A stretch of DNA of 64,000 nucleotides from Bacteroidota bacterium (GCA_017860455.1 JAGDMF010000004.1:1-64000), one strand, 5' to 3'; shown: positions 26,353-35,646, counted from the stretch's first letter. The notes: generated from the sequence alone by a model not told the origin. A program made the numbers and translations.

Positions 26353-26376
26353 CTATCGACCATCGACCATCGACTC
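26351..26376. repeat. 7-nt tandem repeat, family E (CATCGAC)
   Basis: CTATCGAC, CATCGAC, CATCGAC units directly abut family D with a shared CGA, in the convergent gap between the TolC-like and DUF3078 genes. The array ends 3 bp before the DUF3078 stop codon. Confidence 0.8.
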
Positions 26377-26378
26377 TT

Positions 26379-27377
26379 TTATTTTACATCAGTAAAAGTG
26401 TACACCAGCCCAATCCCTACAATCTCTTTGAATTGAACCCGCCGTATCCGGGTACGGGGTTGATTGATCCCATTTTCATATTCGTCAAACTTTACCTTTT
26501 CATTGTATCGTAATGATGTAGTGATCCGAAAATTTAACATTTTTAAGAATTGATAGGAAAGCGATAAATCCCAATCCACTTTGAAATTCCCGAACTTTTG
26601 ATCAGGATCACTATAAGGTGTGTAAAGCTCTAAAACAGTAGCAATTTTTATTCCTTTGTAAGTGGTGTTAACCGTTGTTTTCATCTTTGGTCCAACAGTC
26701 GTTATACTTCTTTTATCTACAGGTACACCATAATCGGCCCTTAACATAGAGTCAGGACAACTGGTTACCAATCCTGCAGCAGGGGAGAGGTAAATCGAAA
26801 AATGTTCATTGTATTTCCAGTCAATACCCAACGAAATATCGGTGTAAGCCGGCGACAAAAAACTGGTCAATTTCTTCGGTTCATTCAAATTGGGAAATTG
26901 TTGCGGATATCGGTAACTGTCGGTGTGTTGTGATTTGAAAGTAATCAATCCTGTTATGAAAAACTTATTGGCTACTTCGTACCCAAACTTAGAGGAGAAA
27001 TTGATTTTATCTGCGGATTTTCTCCAGGTAGGCAATAATTCGGATGAATAGAGAATTCCTAACTCATTGTCTATCATTGACTCCCAGGCTAACTTGTTTT
27101 TATTGTATATAAGCTTGGATTTGAGATTAAATATAGCATTAAAATGTTTATACCCACCCTCAGCCCAATTCCATTGATCCGTTTGAGCTAAATTTAAACC
27201 CGCTTCCCCTGAAAAATGCCAGTAATCTAACCACAAATTATTCATGAAAGTATCTGTAATCCCTTCTGTTTTGATGGTCTCAATTCTGTTGTAACGACTA
27301 ATAGTTGGATGAGTTTGAGAAAAAGAAAAATGAATGAAACTCCCCAATAAAAATAGGATCAACAAAAACTTTTTCAT
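26379..27377 (-). CDS. DUF3078 outer-membrane-associated protein
   Basis: A 332-residue protein with a signal peptide (residues 1-20, ending SFSQ). The DUF3078 signature NLAQTDQWNWAEGG is near residue 79-92. The remainder is rich in alternating aromatic and polar beta strands (for example LSLSYQFLKMLNFRITTSLRY), and it ends in VGLVYTF, consistent with a beta barrel in the outer membrane. The family is characteristic of Bacteroidota and has no assigned function. It is the last gene after pheT, ribF-like, topA and the ureohydrolase-like gene, 17 bp after the latter. Confidence 0.85.
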   Translation of the reverse strand: MKKFLLILFLLGSFIHFSFSQTHPTISRYNRIETIKTEGITDTFMNNLWLDYWHFSGEAGLNLAQTDQWNWAEGGYKHFNAIFNLKSKLIYNKNKLAWESMIDNELGILYSSELLPTWRKSADKINFSSKFGYEVANKFFITGLITFKSQHTDSYRYPQQFPNLNEPKKLTSFLSPAYTDISLGIDWKYNEHFSIYLSPAAGLVTSCPDSMLRADYGVPVDKRSITTVGPKMKTTVNTTYKGIKIATVLELYTPYSDPDQKFGNFKVDWDLSLSYQFLKMLNFRITTSLRYNEKVKFDEYENGINQPRTRIRRVQFKEIVGIGLVYTFTDVK

Positions 27378-27394
27378 GGTTATCAGTCGTACAA

Positions 27395-28570
27395 TTATCT
27401 GTTTAATTTATGAAAAGCTTTCCACCATCTTTCAGAAATAACATCAGCACATGCTAGTTCATAATCTTTAACGGAACATGGAAGATAATATTTTTGAACT
27501 ATTTCTGTTTTTTTATTAGTAATGGGGACAACCATCCACCATCTTCCAGATTTTTTACTACAATAAAAAACCAAATCTTCAATATGATTAGATACAGCAA
27601 CAGAATGTTTGATATATAGACTTTTATCTTTAAAAGTAGTATCTCCGATTCTATTGTTAAACCCTTCAATAAAGTACCAGATAATGTGGGCAATCAATTG
27701 TGATGTTTGATTATTGTAGTCTAGGGTTGGATTGTATTCATAAATTCCGAATGAGGACAATTTATCGCTTACCCCTGCAAACATCGCTACACGACAAATC
27801 TCTTCTCCATAAAAGCCGTTTGAAGATGCATTTGGATTACCGGGAGCATCACCACGACGAACAGATGACAAATCAATAGCACAGATTTCAGCATTTCTAA
27901 CAATTGGTTCCACTTCCTCCATATCTTTCCGAATAGATCCAACACGATATGTTTCAAAAAACAATTGTTCCATGAGATCAATGGAGTCAGGACTGTTCAT
28001 ATAGGATTGATATCCAATATTAGCATAATTGAGTAAATAGTTGGGTTGTTTAAGAATGATTTTATTTAAAAAAGCATTCGAGTTGATAGGGATATTCTCA
28101 TTTCCTAAATCGAAACAAGCATCAACGGACACGATATTGACAACATGTTCTAAACGCGCATAAGCCATATAGTTGGAAAACAATAAGTCGTTGCTTCCAC
28201 CCAGAATAATAGGGATAATTTTATTTTCAATCAAAAAAGAGAGCACTTCCGCTAGTATTTCATAAGTGTCGCCAACCGTTTTTCCAACTTTTAGATTTCC
28301 TAAATCAATGATATTAACCGGTTTATTCCAGCAAAATAATTTATAAAACTCTCTTCTGATTTCATCAGGAGCATAAGCAGCACCTTCATTTTGGGCACTA
28401 TTTCTCGATTCAGGAACACCAATCAATGCCAATTGCATATTTTCAAAAGAGATCACTTCCCCTTTTCTAGTGAACCAAATTTGATTGAGGATTTTTTGAG
28501 GATGTTCATTATTCCCAAAAAAATCAAGAGATTCAATCTCAATCGGGTCGAAATAGATGCTTAAATCCAT
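27395..28570 (-). CDS. Ureohydrolase-fold (arginase/formimidoylglutamase-like) protein, probably without the binuclear metal site
   Basis: A 391-residue protein with the arginase-family layout. The motif regions can be aligned but the ligands are changed. GGDHS reads GGSND (124-128), losing the metal-binding His. DAHxD reads DACFD (150-154), with His replaced by Cys152. SFDxD reads AIDLS (231-235), with Ser in place of the second Asp. The terminal Glu region (YEYNP) is kept, and so is GDAPGNPNAS. Similar sequences in Bacteroidota are annotated formimidoylglutamase, but three of six Mn ligands are missing here, so hydrolase activity is doubtful. Lies 5 bp after topA and is probably co-transcribed with it. 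Confidence 0.8.
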   Translation of the reverse strand: MDLSIYFDPIEIESLDFFGNNEHPQKILNQIWFTRKGEVISFENMQLALIGVPESRNSAQNEGAAYAPDEIRREFYKLFCWNKPVNIIDLGNLKVGKTVGDTYEILAEVLSFLIENKIIPIILGGSNDLLFSNYMAYARLEHVVNIVSVDACFDLGNENIPINSNAFLNKIILKQPNYLLNYANIGYQSYMNSPDSIDLMEQLFFETYRVGSIRKDMEEVEPIVRNAEICAIDLSSVRRGDAPGNPNASSNGFYGEEICRVAMFAGVSDKLSSFGIYEYNPTLDYNNQTSQLIAHIIWYFIEGFNNRIGDTTFKDKSLYIKHSVAVSNHIEDLVFYCSKKSGRWWMVVPITNKKTEIVQKYYLPCSVKDYELACADVISERWWKAFHKLNR

Positions 28571-28575
28571 ATTAA

Positions 28576-31065
28576 TTATTTTTTACGGGGAAACCTTTTT
28601 TTTGCAGTGGGAGTCGTATTTTTGATAATCTCTAAACATTCTGCAAAAGTAAGATTTTCAGCAGTTGTTCCTTTGGGTATTTTGAAATTATCAGTTCCGT
28701 TAGTAATGTATGCACCATATCTGCCGTTGACTACTTTGATGTTGTCATTTTCAGGAAATGAAGCGATCACATTTTTGGTTTTCATGTTATCGATGAGGTT
28801 TATAGCATTCTCTAAAGTAAGTGCTGCTGGAACCATCCCTTTTTCCAATGTGATGTTTTGATCGTTGTATTTTACATAAGGACCAAATTTGCCAATGGCA
28901 ACAAACACTTCATGACCATTATGTTCCCCTAACAATCTGGGAGCGCGATCTTTATCCTGTTGGATTTTATCCTTGATCAATTCAACAGCACGATCTAATT
29001 CGATTTCAGTAGGTTCTTCATCTTTTGGAAAAGAAACATACGATTTCCCGAATTTGATATAAGGCCCAAATTTACCCATTCCGATTGACACTTCATCTTC
29101 TCCGAATTTACCTAAGGTTCTGGGTAATTTAAAGAGATCCAATGCTTCTTCTAAAGTGATGGTTTCAATAAACTGAGATGCTTTCATACGAGCATAACGA
29201 GGTTTTTTATCTTCATAATTCTCTCCAATTTGAACCATTGGACCATATTTCCCCAATTTGGCATATACATTAGCCATCGATTTAGGATCCTGTCCTAATA
29301 GTCTTTCTCCGCTAGCTTTAGAAGAGTGGGAGATTGCTTCTTCAATCGAATGGTGAAAATTGTTATAAAAATTATCGATCATATTTTGCCAGATCTTCTT
29401 TCCTTCTGCAATTTCATCAAACTCTTTTTCAACATCAGCAGTAAAGCCATAATCCATGATCACTTCGAAATTATTTTGAAGATATTCATTCACTACAATG
29501 CCGATATCTGTAGGAAATAGTTTATCTTTTTCACTACCATATTTTTCCATTTTAGCATGATCAGTAATTTCCCCCTTTTTAAGAATCAACTGTGTAAATT
29601 CACGTTCAAAACCAGTACGGTTGTTTTTTACCACATATTCTCTTTTTTGAATAGTCGTAATGGTTGGTGCATAAGTGGATGGTCTTCCGATTCCAAGTTC
29701 TTCCAACTTTTTTACTAAACTGGCTTCTGTATATCGTGCAGGTGGTTGAGTATATCTTTGAGTTGCTTTAATTTCGCGGGCACTCAATGGATCTCCGGTA
29801 GAAACAGGTGGTAACCATCCTTTTATATCTTCATCTTCTTCATCTTTTGATTCAATATACACTTTTAAAAACCCTTGAAATAATACCACTTCACCCGATG
29901 CAACGAATTTTTCAGTACGATTTGAGATAGGTATGGAGATCACTGTTTTTTCGATTTCAGCATCACTCATTTGGGAAGCTATTGTTCTTTTCCAGATCAA
30001 TTCGTACAATCTTTTGGCAAAAGTATCTCCCGGAATAGTCTGATTTGCCATAATGGTAGGACGAATCGCTTCATGCGCCTCTTGTGCCCCTTTTGTTTTA
30101 GAAACAAATTTTCTGGTTTTGGAATACTCCTTACCAAAACTTTTCTCAATCTCTTCTTTTGCTGAATGTAGGGCATAATCCGAAAGTACAACAGAATCGG
30201 TTCTCATATAAGTGATATAACCTGCTTCATATAACTGTTGAGCAATAACCATTGTTTTACTTACAGAATAGCCTAACTTACGAGCAGCTTCCTGTTGAAG
30301 TGTGGATGTAGTAAATGGAGGAGCAGGTGATTTTTTAGCCGGATTTTTCTCAATAGCGGATATATAAAAACTTGCTTCTTTGCAATCATTTAAGAATTTA
30401 AGAGCATCCTCCTTAGACTCAAATCGATGATTTAAATCCGCATCAAATTCCATCTTTTTATTGCCTTCAGGATAAAAGTTACCAACCACCTTGTAGGAAG
30501 AGGTTGTTTTAAACTTTGTGATCTCTCTTTCTCTTTCCACAATTAATTTAACCGCAACAGACTGAACACGACCTGCTGAAAGTTGAGGTTTCACTTTTCT
30601 CCATAATACCGGAGATAATTCAAAACCTACTAATCGATCTAATATTCTGCGGGCTTGTTGAGCATTCACTAAGTCAATATCTAATGTTCTGGGGTTTTGA
30701 ATCGCTTTTTCAATCGCATTTTTGGTGATTTCATGAAAAACAATCCGTTTTACCTTATTCGCTGGAATTTGAGCTGCTTCCATCAAGTGCCATGAAATAG
30801 CCTCACCCTCGCGGTCATCATCGGTTGCCAGTAGGACGTAATCAACTTCCTGTGCCATCTTTTTAATATCGGTAATCAGCTTTTTCTTGTCAGGCATAAT
30901 TTCATAGTTAGGTAAAAACCCCTTAGTGATATCAATTCCAATCTCTTTTTGTGGTAAATCTCTAACATGACCTTTACTGGAGATCACTTCGTAATCTTTA
31001 TCAATAAATTTTTGAATAGTTTTAGCCTTGGCAGGTGACTCAACGATGATTAGTTGTTTGCTCAT
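28576..31065 (-). CDS. topA: DNA topoisomerase I (type IA)
   Basis: An 829-residue enzyme that relaxes negative supercoils. The N-terminal Toprim domain holds VESPAKAKTI and the acidic ATDDDREGEAI motif. The cleavage domain carries the catalytic Tyr in ITYMRTDS (about residue 287). The C-terminus lacks zinc ribbons and instead shows three Toprim_C-type repeats (GKFGEDEVSIGMGKFGPYI and two further GKFGPYV / GRYGAYI copies), followed by a basic tail (KKRFPRKK). This is the usual Bacteroidota form. It lies between the ribF-like gene (18-bp gap) and the ureohydrolase-like gene. Confidence 0.97.
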   Translation of the reverse strand: MSKQLIIVESPAKAKTIQKFIDKDYEVISSKGHVRDLPQKEIGIDITKGFLPNYEIMPDKKKLITDIKKMAQEVDYVLLATDDDREGEAISWHLMEAAQIPANKVKRIVFHEITKNAIEKAIQNPRTLDIDLVNAQQARRILDRLVGFELSPVLWRKVKPQLSAGRVQSVAVKLIVEREREITKFKTTSSYKVVGNFYPEGNKKMEFDADLNHRFESKEDALKFLNDCKEASFYISAIEKNPAKKSPAPPFTTSTLQQEAARKLGYSVSKTMVIAQQLYEAGYITYMRTDSVVLSDYALHSAKEEIEKSFGKEYSKTRKFVSKTKGAQEAHEAIRPTIMANQTIPGDTFAKRLYELIWKRTIASQMSDAEIEKTVISIPISNRTEKFVASGEVVLFQGFLKVYIESKDEEDEDIKGWLPPVSTGDPLSAREIKATQRYTQPPARYTEASLVKKLEELGIGRPSTYAPTITTIQKREYVVKNNRTGFEREFTQLILKKGEITDHAKMEKYGSEKDKLFPTDIGIVVNEYLQNNFEVIMDYGFTADVEKEFDEIAEGKKIWQNMIDNFYNNFHHSIEEAISHSSKASGERLLGQDPKSMANVYAKLGKYGPMVQIGENYEDKKPRYARMKASQFIETITLEEALDLFKLPRTLGKFGEDEVSIGMGKFGPYIKFGKSYVSFPKDEEPTEIELDRAVELIKDKIQQDKDRAPRLLGEHNGHEVFVAIGKFGPYVKYNDQNITLEKGMVPAALTLENAINLIDNMKTKNVIASFPENDNIKVVNGRYGAYITNGTDNFKIPKGTTAENLTFAECLEIIKNTTPTAKKRFPRKK

Positions 31066-31083
31066 TTTATATTATTTTGTGGT

Positions 31084-31665
31084 TTAATTAATCTTTTTTA
31101 TAAATAGATGATGCCCTAAAAGTTCTTCAGCTTCTTCAAATCTTTTTTCTGCAATCATTTTTCTTATTTGTGTGGATCTTACTGCTATATCATGAAGTAA
31201 AAATTCATCAATTTTAATCACTTCTATTCCGTTATTTTCACACAATTCATGAGTGCTGGAATAATCCCCCTCCCGGTTTCTTCCAAATCTGTGATTAGGA
31301 CCCATAACGATTGCTTTAGCCCCTATTTTGCTAATCAAAACATCTTTAATAAATTCTTCGGAAGTTATAGCTGCAAATTCTACAGAAAATGGAATAACTA
31401 ACAAATAATCAATATTTTCGGAACATAACAATGTCTTCTTTTGTTCAAAAGTGGAAATGAGAAAAAAATCGGAATGGTTGTATAAAACTTCACGTGGATG
31501 AGGATTAAAGGTAATGACAACACTTATTAGTCCCTTATCTTTTGCAGTTTGAGTAAGTTGTTGTAAAACTCTGCGGTGCCCCTGATGTACGCCATCAAAG
31601 GAACCAATAGTTACAACAGCATCTTTGTTTTTTGGAAAATTATCAATAGAATCTATAATGATCAT
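31084..31665 (-). CDS. RibF-like FMN adenylyltransferase domain without riboflavin kinase domain
   Basis: This 193-residue protein matches the N-terminal nucleotidyltransferase half of bifunctional RibF: VVTIGSFDGVHQGH with the HxGH motif at 27-30, VITFNPHPREVL, VMGPNHRFGRNREG, and VRSTQIRKMI near the end. RibF normally continues for another 120 residues with a riboflavin kinase domain. Here the frame ends at HHLFIKKIN, where that domain should begin, and topA starts 18 bp later. It is therefore a natural single-domain gene, not an edge effect. I chose the ATG at 31665 (2 bp... immediately after the pheT stop region) over one at 31701, which would overlap pheT by 32 bp. It could be an FAD synthase, a paralogue, or inactive. 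Confidence 0.82.
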   Translation of the reverse strand: MIIIDSIDNFPKNKDAVVTIGSFDGVHQGHRRVLQQLTQTAKDKGLISVVITFNPHPREVLYNHSDFFLISTFEQKKTLLCSENIDYLLVIPFSVEFAAITSEEFIKDVLISKIGAKAIVMGPNHRFGRNREGDYSSTHELCENNGIEVIKIDEFLLHDIAVRSTQIRKMIAEKRFEEAEELLGHHLFIKKIN

Positions 31666-31669
31666 GCAG

Positions 31670-34129
31670 TTATCGTAGTTTTGCTCCACACTCACGATCA
31701 AATGCGGAGATCAGTTTGTTCATAATTTTATTAATCTCTTCTTCAGTAAACGTTTTTTCCTGATGCTGTAAAACGAAATTTAATGCATAAGATTTTTTAT
31801 TACTGTCAATTTTATCTCCTTCATAGACATCAAACAGAGATACTTTTTTTAATTTAGAACCACCTGCTTTGTAAGCAATTTGTTCTAAAATATCGTAAGT
31901 GATGTTTTTATCCAACACTAATGCTAAATCTCTCTTAACGGTTGGATAAGAAGGTATATTTTTGTATTGAACAATTTGGTTAGTCGCTATGTTTTGAAAT
32001 AATTTGAAATGAAACTCAGCATAAAAAACCGGTTTTTTAATATCAAATGGTTTCAAAACCTTTGGATGTATCTGCCCGAATTGAACCAAAACCTGATTCT
32101 CATATTTGTAAATCAGATGTTCTAAGAAATAAGGATGTTCGATAGTCTCTAAAGTTATTTCAGAAGAAGGGAAATTTACTTTTGCAAAAATATTATGAAT
32201 TATATTTTTCAAGTAAAAGAAATCTACATCAACACTTTTTTGGTACCATGAGCTTTCCAGTCTTTCTCCGGTAAGCCAAATTGCAAACTCATCCTTTTCA
32301 ACATATCGTTGCGTTACATCATCCCCTTTTTGAGTTTCCGGATTAAAATGATAGGTTTTCCCAAATTCAAAAAGCTGTAAATTTATATTACGGGTATTCG
32401 TGTTTCTAATGATTGTTTCAAGTCCTGAAAACAACATCGTTTGTCTCATCGCATTCAAATCGCTACTTAATGGATTCACTAAGTCAATGCGCTCTTTTTC
32501 ATTGATGAAATCGAACATTTCAGCATAACGACCGGAAGTAATTGAATTATTCATCACTTCATAAAATCCATTACCCACCAAATACTGAGAAATCAATAAT
32601 TGCATTTGAGACAATGATGATTCCGCTTTTTTGTTAGGGGTATAATATAGTTTTTCCGGGATCTCCACATTATTATACCCATAAACTCTGAGAATATCTT
32701 CGATTAAGTCAACAGGTCTGGTGATATCCGATTTATTCAAAGGAACAGTGACCAATAGGTGTTCTCCATCAACATGTGAAATTTCAAAACCTAATGATAC
32801 TAAGATATTAGAGATTGTATTCAAATCAATATATTTTCCAATCAACTTTTCAACTTCAGAAACAGAAAGAGTAATAGTTGGTCTTTCAATCTCTGTAGGG
32901 TAAATATCAATAATTTCTGATACTAAACTACCTCCGGCAATATCCTGAATTAAATTGGCCGCTCTTTTAATGGCATAAACCGTAATTTCAGGGTCACAAC
33001 CTCTTTCAAAGCGGAAAGAAGCATCTGTTTTAAGATTATGTCTTTTGGATGTTTTTCTGACGGAAACAGGATTAAAATAGGCACTTTCAATAAAAATGTT
33101 TTTTGTTTTTGAAGTAACCCCGGAATGTAACCCGCCGTAAACACCGGCTATACACATTCCCTCTTTTTGATTGCAAATCATCAAATCCTCTTCGTGCAAT
33201 TTAACCTCATTCCCATCTAATGTGATGAATGGAGTTCCATTTGGGAGATTTTTAACTACTATTTTGTTTCCTATAATAAAATCACTGTCAAAAGCATGAA
33301 GTGGTTGACCAATTTCAAACATCACATATTGCGTAATATCCACTATGTTATTGACAGGTCTAATTCCTATTGATTTGAGTCTGTTTTGGAGCCATTCAGG
33401 GGAATCGGTTACATTAACATTTTCAAAACAAAGTCCGGTATATCGGGGACAAGCAGCATGATTTTCAATATCAATACTAACTTTGTGGTTTTTTGAAGTG
33501 GGAATAATATCTGTTGTACTGGGTAAAAGTAATTGAGAACAGGAAATATTGTTTTGTTTGAGTACCGCAAAAAGATCTCTGGCAACCCCAAAATGGGAAG
33601 TGGCATCACTTCTGTTTGGGGTAATTCCAATTTCAAAAATATAATCGTTCTCAATTTTGAAATAATCAGATGCTAAAGTTCCCACAACAACATTTTCCGG
33701 AAGAACCATAATACCATCGTGTGAATGTCCAACTCCCATTTCATCTTCAGCACAAATCATCCCTTCAGAAGCACAACCTCTAATTTTTGATTTTTTAATC
33801 ACAAATGAGGAATCTTCTGAATATATTGTTGTTCCAATGGTTGCTACCACTACTTTCTGACCCGCTTTCACATTTGCAGCGCCACAAACAATATTTAATG
33901 GAGTATTTTCTCCAATATTCACTGTAGTGACATGTAAATGGTCAGAATCCGGATGATCTTCACATGTTAATACTTCACCGATCACAAAACCTTTTAATCC
34001 ACCTTTTATGGTTTCAAATAGTTCAATCGATTCCACTTCTAAACCACAACTGGTAAGCATTTTTCCTGTTTCTTCAGGATCTAAATGAAAAGAGATGTAC
34101 TGTTTGAGCCAATTGAATGAAATCTTCAT
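31670..34129 (-). CDS. pheT: Phenylalanine-tRNA ligase beta subunit
   Basis: An 819-residue PheRS beta subunit, partner of PheS in the alpha2-beta2 enzyme that charges tRNA-Phe. The N-terminal MKISFNWLKQYI is the family start; I chose the ATG at 34127-34129 over an in-frame one at 34195. The EMAP-type tRNA-binding domain (about 40-155), B3/B4 editing domain with its FALINAKPYR-like equivalents (about 210-385), B5 domain (about 405-475), catalytic-like core, and C-terminal FDX-ACB anticodon-binding domain (about 725-819, RDLALVLDKNITYD) are all recognisable. It heads an apparent operon with the ribF-like gene, topA, ureohydrolase-like and DUF3078 genes. pheS is not adjacent. Confidence 0.96.
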   Translation of the reverse strand: MKISFNWLKQYISFHLDPEETGKMLTSCGLEVESIELFETIKGGLKGFVIGEVLTCEDHPDSDHLHVTTVNIGENTPLNIVCGAANVKAGQKVVVATIGTTIYSEDSSFVIKKSKIRGCASEGMICAEDEMGVGHSHDGIMVLPENVVVGTLASDYFKIENDYIFEIGITPNRSDATSHFGVARDLFAVLKQNNISCSQLLLPSTTDIIPTSKNHKVSIDIENHAACPRYTGLCFENVNVTDSPEWLQNRLKSIGIRPVNNIVDITQYVMFEIGQPLHAFDSDFIIGNKIVVKNLPNGTPFITLDGNEVKLHEEDLMICNQKEGMCIAGVYGGLHSGVTSKTKNIFIESAYFNPVSVRKTSKRHNLKTDASFRFERGCDPEITVYAIKRAANLIQDIAGGSLVSEIIDIYPTEIERPTITLSVSEVEKLIGKYIDLNTISNILVSLGFEISHVDGEHLLVTVPLNKSDITRPVDLIEDILRVYGYNNVEIPEKLYYTPNKKAESSLSQMQLLISQYLVGNGFYEVMNNSITSGRYAEMFDFINEKERIDLVNPLSSDLNAMRQTMLFSGLETIIRNTNTRNINLQLFEFGKTYHFNPETQKGDDVTQRYVEKDEFAIWLTGERLESSWYQKSVDVDFFYLKNIIHNIFAKVNFPSSEITLETIEHPYFLEHLIYKYENQVLVQFGQIHPKVLKPFDIKKPVFYAEFHFKLFQNIATNQIVQYKNIPSYPTVKRDLALVLDKNITYDILEQIAYKAGGSKLKKVSLFDVYEGDKIDSNKKSYALNFVLQHQEKTFTEEEINKIMNKLISAFDRECGAKLR

Positions 34130-34184
34130 ATATCTTTTGTTTAGTTTTTTTATCTTTGTTTTAGACGAGATTAAAATCGAACCG

Positions 34185-34192
34185 CAAAAATA
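34185..34192 (-). promoter_or_regulatory. -7 box of pheT (TATTTTTG)
   Basis: A perfect TAnnTTTG on the minus strand 55 nt before the pheT ATG. It leaves a leader of about 50 nt in which I saw no T-box or other regulatory structure. The rest of the gap to 34326 is AT-rich with no gene. Confidence 0.7.
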
Positions 34193-34326
34193 CAATATTA
34201 TTATATTTTTAATATTACATTTTTTACTTTTTTTATAAAAAAATTGTTTAAGGATTGTAATTATATCTTATCTATCAATAAATCAAATAAATAACGTTAC
34301 TAAAATAAAATAAATCACACTTCCAT

Positions 34327-34459
34327 TCACCTATCACCTGTCCCCTGTTACCTGTCACCTGTCACCTGTCACCTATCACCTATCACCTATCACCTGTCAC
34401 CTGTCACTTATTACCTGTTACCTATCACCTGTCACCTGTTACCTGTCACCTGTCACCTT
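34327..34459. repeat. 7-nt tandem repeat array, family A (TCACCTG), 19 units
   Basis: Nineteen consecutive 7-nt units read TCACCTG with single-base variants (TCACCTA, TTACCTG, TCCCCTG, TCACTTA). The array is in perfect register for 133 bp. It fills the gap between pheT and rnpA and runs into rnpA: the TAA stop of rnpA is part of unit 17. Family A recurs in reverse orientation at 4346-4426. Confidence 0.95.
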
Positions 34460-34870
34460 ATCCTTCGCCTTTAGCCTTTCCAAAATCTGAACTACACTTT
34501 TTTCAATCTCAAAATAGGGCAGGATCTCTTTAGATATAAAAACAAGAATAATCTGTATTTTTTTATTTTGATTAAAATGAGTGTCACAATAAACCGATTT
34601 ATTGTGTAATCTGTAAGCTTCTTTGGTTCTTCGTTTAATGAGATTTCTGAAAACAGCCTTTTTAAATAGTCGTTTGGAAACACTTACGGTCATTTGATTC
34701 CAATCGACTTCAGATTTTTTATCACTAATAAAATAGTAACATTTAAATGGGTAAACAAAAATGGTTTGGTTTTGGTCAATAATTGACTGTATCTCCTTTT
34801 TTGAACAAAGTCTTTCGGCTTTTACAAATGTTTTTGGGGAGCATTTCAAATTATCGTCTTCTTGTTGCAT
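34439..34870 (-). CDS. rnpA: Ribonuclease P protein component
   Basis: A 143-residue RnpA, the protein cofactor that aids RNase P RNA in maturing tRNA 5' ends. The signature basic helix FKKAVFRNLIKRRTKEAYR (about 70-88) is clear, with a Leu in place of the second Arg of the classical RNR. The start overlaps hemD by 20 bp. The final dozen residues (RLKAKDKVTGDR) are encoded entirely by repeat DNA: a family F string (34463-34481) and then family A units, whose TTA supplies the stop. The protein tail is therefore not conserved sequence. No yidD or rpmH is adjacent. Confidence 0.93.
   Translation of the reverse strand: MQQEDDNLKCSPKTFVKAERLCSKKEIQSIIDQNQTIFVYPFKCYYFISDKKSEVDWNQMTVSVSKRLFKKAVFRNLIKRRTKEAYRLHNKSVYCDTHFNQNKKIQIILVFISKEILPYFEIEKSVVQILERLKAKDKVTGDR
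34463..34481. repeat. 7-nt repeat, family F (GGCTAAA), within rnpA
   Basis: On the minus strand GGCTAAA-GGCGAAG-GATAAGG lies inside the rnpA frame, directly before the family A array. The same GGCTAAA-GGCGAAG-GGCTAAA order occurs at 63969-63997 at the right edge of the window. Confidence 0.75.
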
Positions 34871-35615
34871 GTTCTTTCAAGAAGTGATCAAGCGCAACAT
34901 TTATAGAGGGTGCTTCCTTTGTAGGAGCTTCAACATGTAAAGTCCATCCTTCATTTTTTACCGCTTCACAAGCGGCAATTCCTAATGCTCCAAATGCTTT
35001 TTCTCCTTGAACAAAATCGGGAAAATTGGTTTTTAACGAATGGATACCGGAAGGACTAAAAAATACAATCAAATCATATTTATCTAAATCAACATCAGTT
35101 TTTAAATCTGCCGGAATTGTATTAAAAACGACTGCTTGATTGTATTCTATGGCGTGTTTTTGAAAAAAATCAGTAAAGTGAGTTCCCATTCCATCTGCAC
35201 CACAAGGTATTAAAAATTGTAAATCTTTGTTTTTTAACAATAGATCAAAAATACCGGAAGGATTATTGTTTTTGGCAAAGAAAATTTTTCTTTTGCGATA
35301 AGGAATATATTTTTGAAGATAATGAGCAATCTGATCGGTAATACAGAAATATTTCATGGATTCAGGAATCTCAATCCTTAAATCTTTAACCAAATTGAAA
35401 AAATGATCAATCGTGGTTGTGCTTGCAAAAACAATAGCAGAATGACTTAAAATATTAATTTTTGATTTTCTGAAGTCAATTGCTTGCACACTCTCGATTT
35501 TAAAAAATTTGTAAAAATCAATATTGATGCTATATTTTTTCTTCAACTCAGCATAAGGAGATTTTTCAAAATCAACCGGTGCAATTTGTGAAATTAAGAT
35601 GTTTTTAATTTTCAT
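34851..35615 (-). CDS. hemD: Uroporphyrinogen-III synthase-like protein
   Basis: A 254-residue HemD-fold protein. HemD cyclises hydroxymethylbilane to uroporphyrinogen III in haem and corrinoid synthesis. The two-lobe layout is visible: an N-terminal KNILISQIAP strand, IVFASTTTIDHFF near residue 64, an inter-lobe region, and YDLIVFFSPSGIHSL near 180, followed by GIAACEAVKNEG. Conservation in this family is always low; the hemD-rnpA neighbourhood and a DUF4271 gene upstream match other Bacteroidota, supporting the name. No other haem genes are in the window. Overlaps rnpA by 20 bp. Confidence 0.8.
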   Translation of the reverse strand: MKIKNILISQIAPVDFEKSPYAELKKKYSINIDFYKFFKIESVQAIDFRKSKINILSHSAIVFASTTTIDHFFNLVKDLRIEIPESMKYFCITDQIAHYLQKYIPYRKRKIFFAKNNNPSGIFDLLLKNKDLQFLIPCGADGMGTHFTDFFQKHAIEYNQAVVFNTIPADLKTDVDLDKYDLIVFFSPSGIHSLKTNFPDFVQGEKAFGALGIAACEAVKNEGWTLHVEAPTKEAPSINVALDHFLKEHATRRR

Positions 35616-35646
35616 TTTTTAGCACATTTAAATCATTCATTTTCAA

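Noticed and set aside
27499-27981. Two minus-strand open frames
   Set aside because: Both lie in another frame of the ureohydrolase-like gene, which has clear family motifs.
34195-34326. yidD or another small gene between rnpA and pheT
   Set aside because: The stretch is AT-rich with no open frame of family resemblance, then repeat array.
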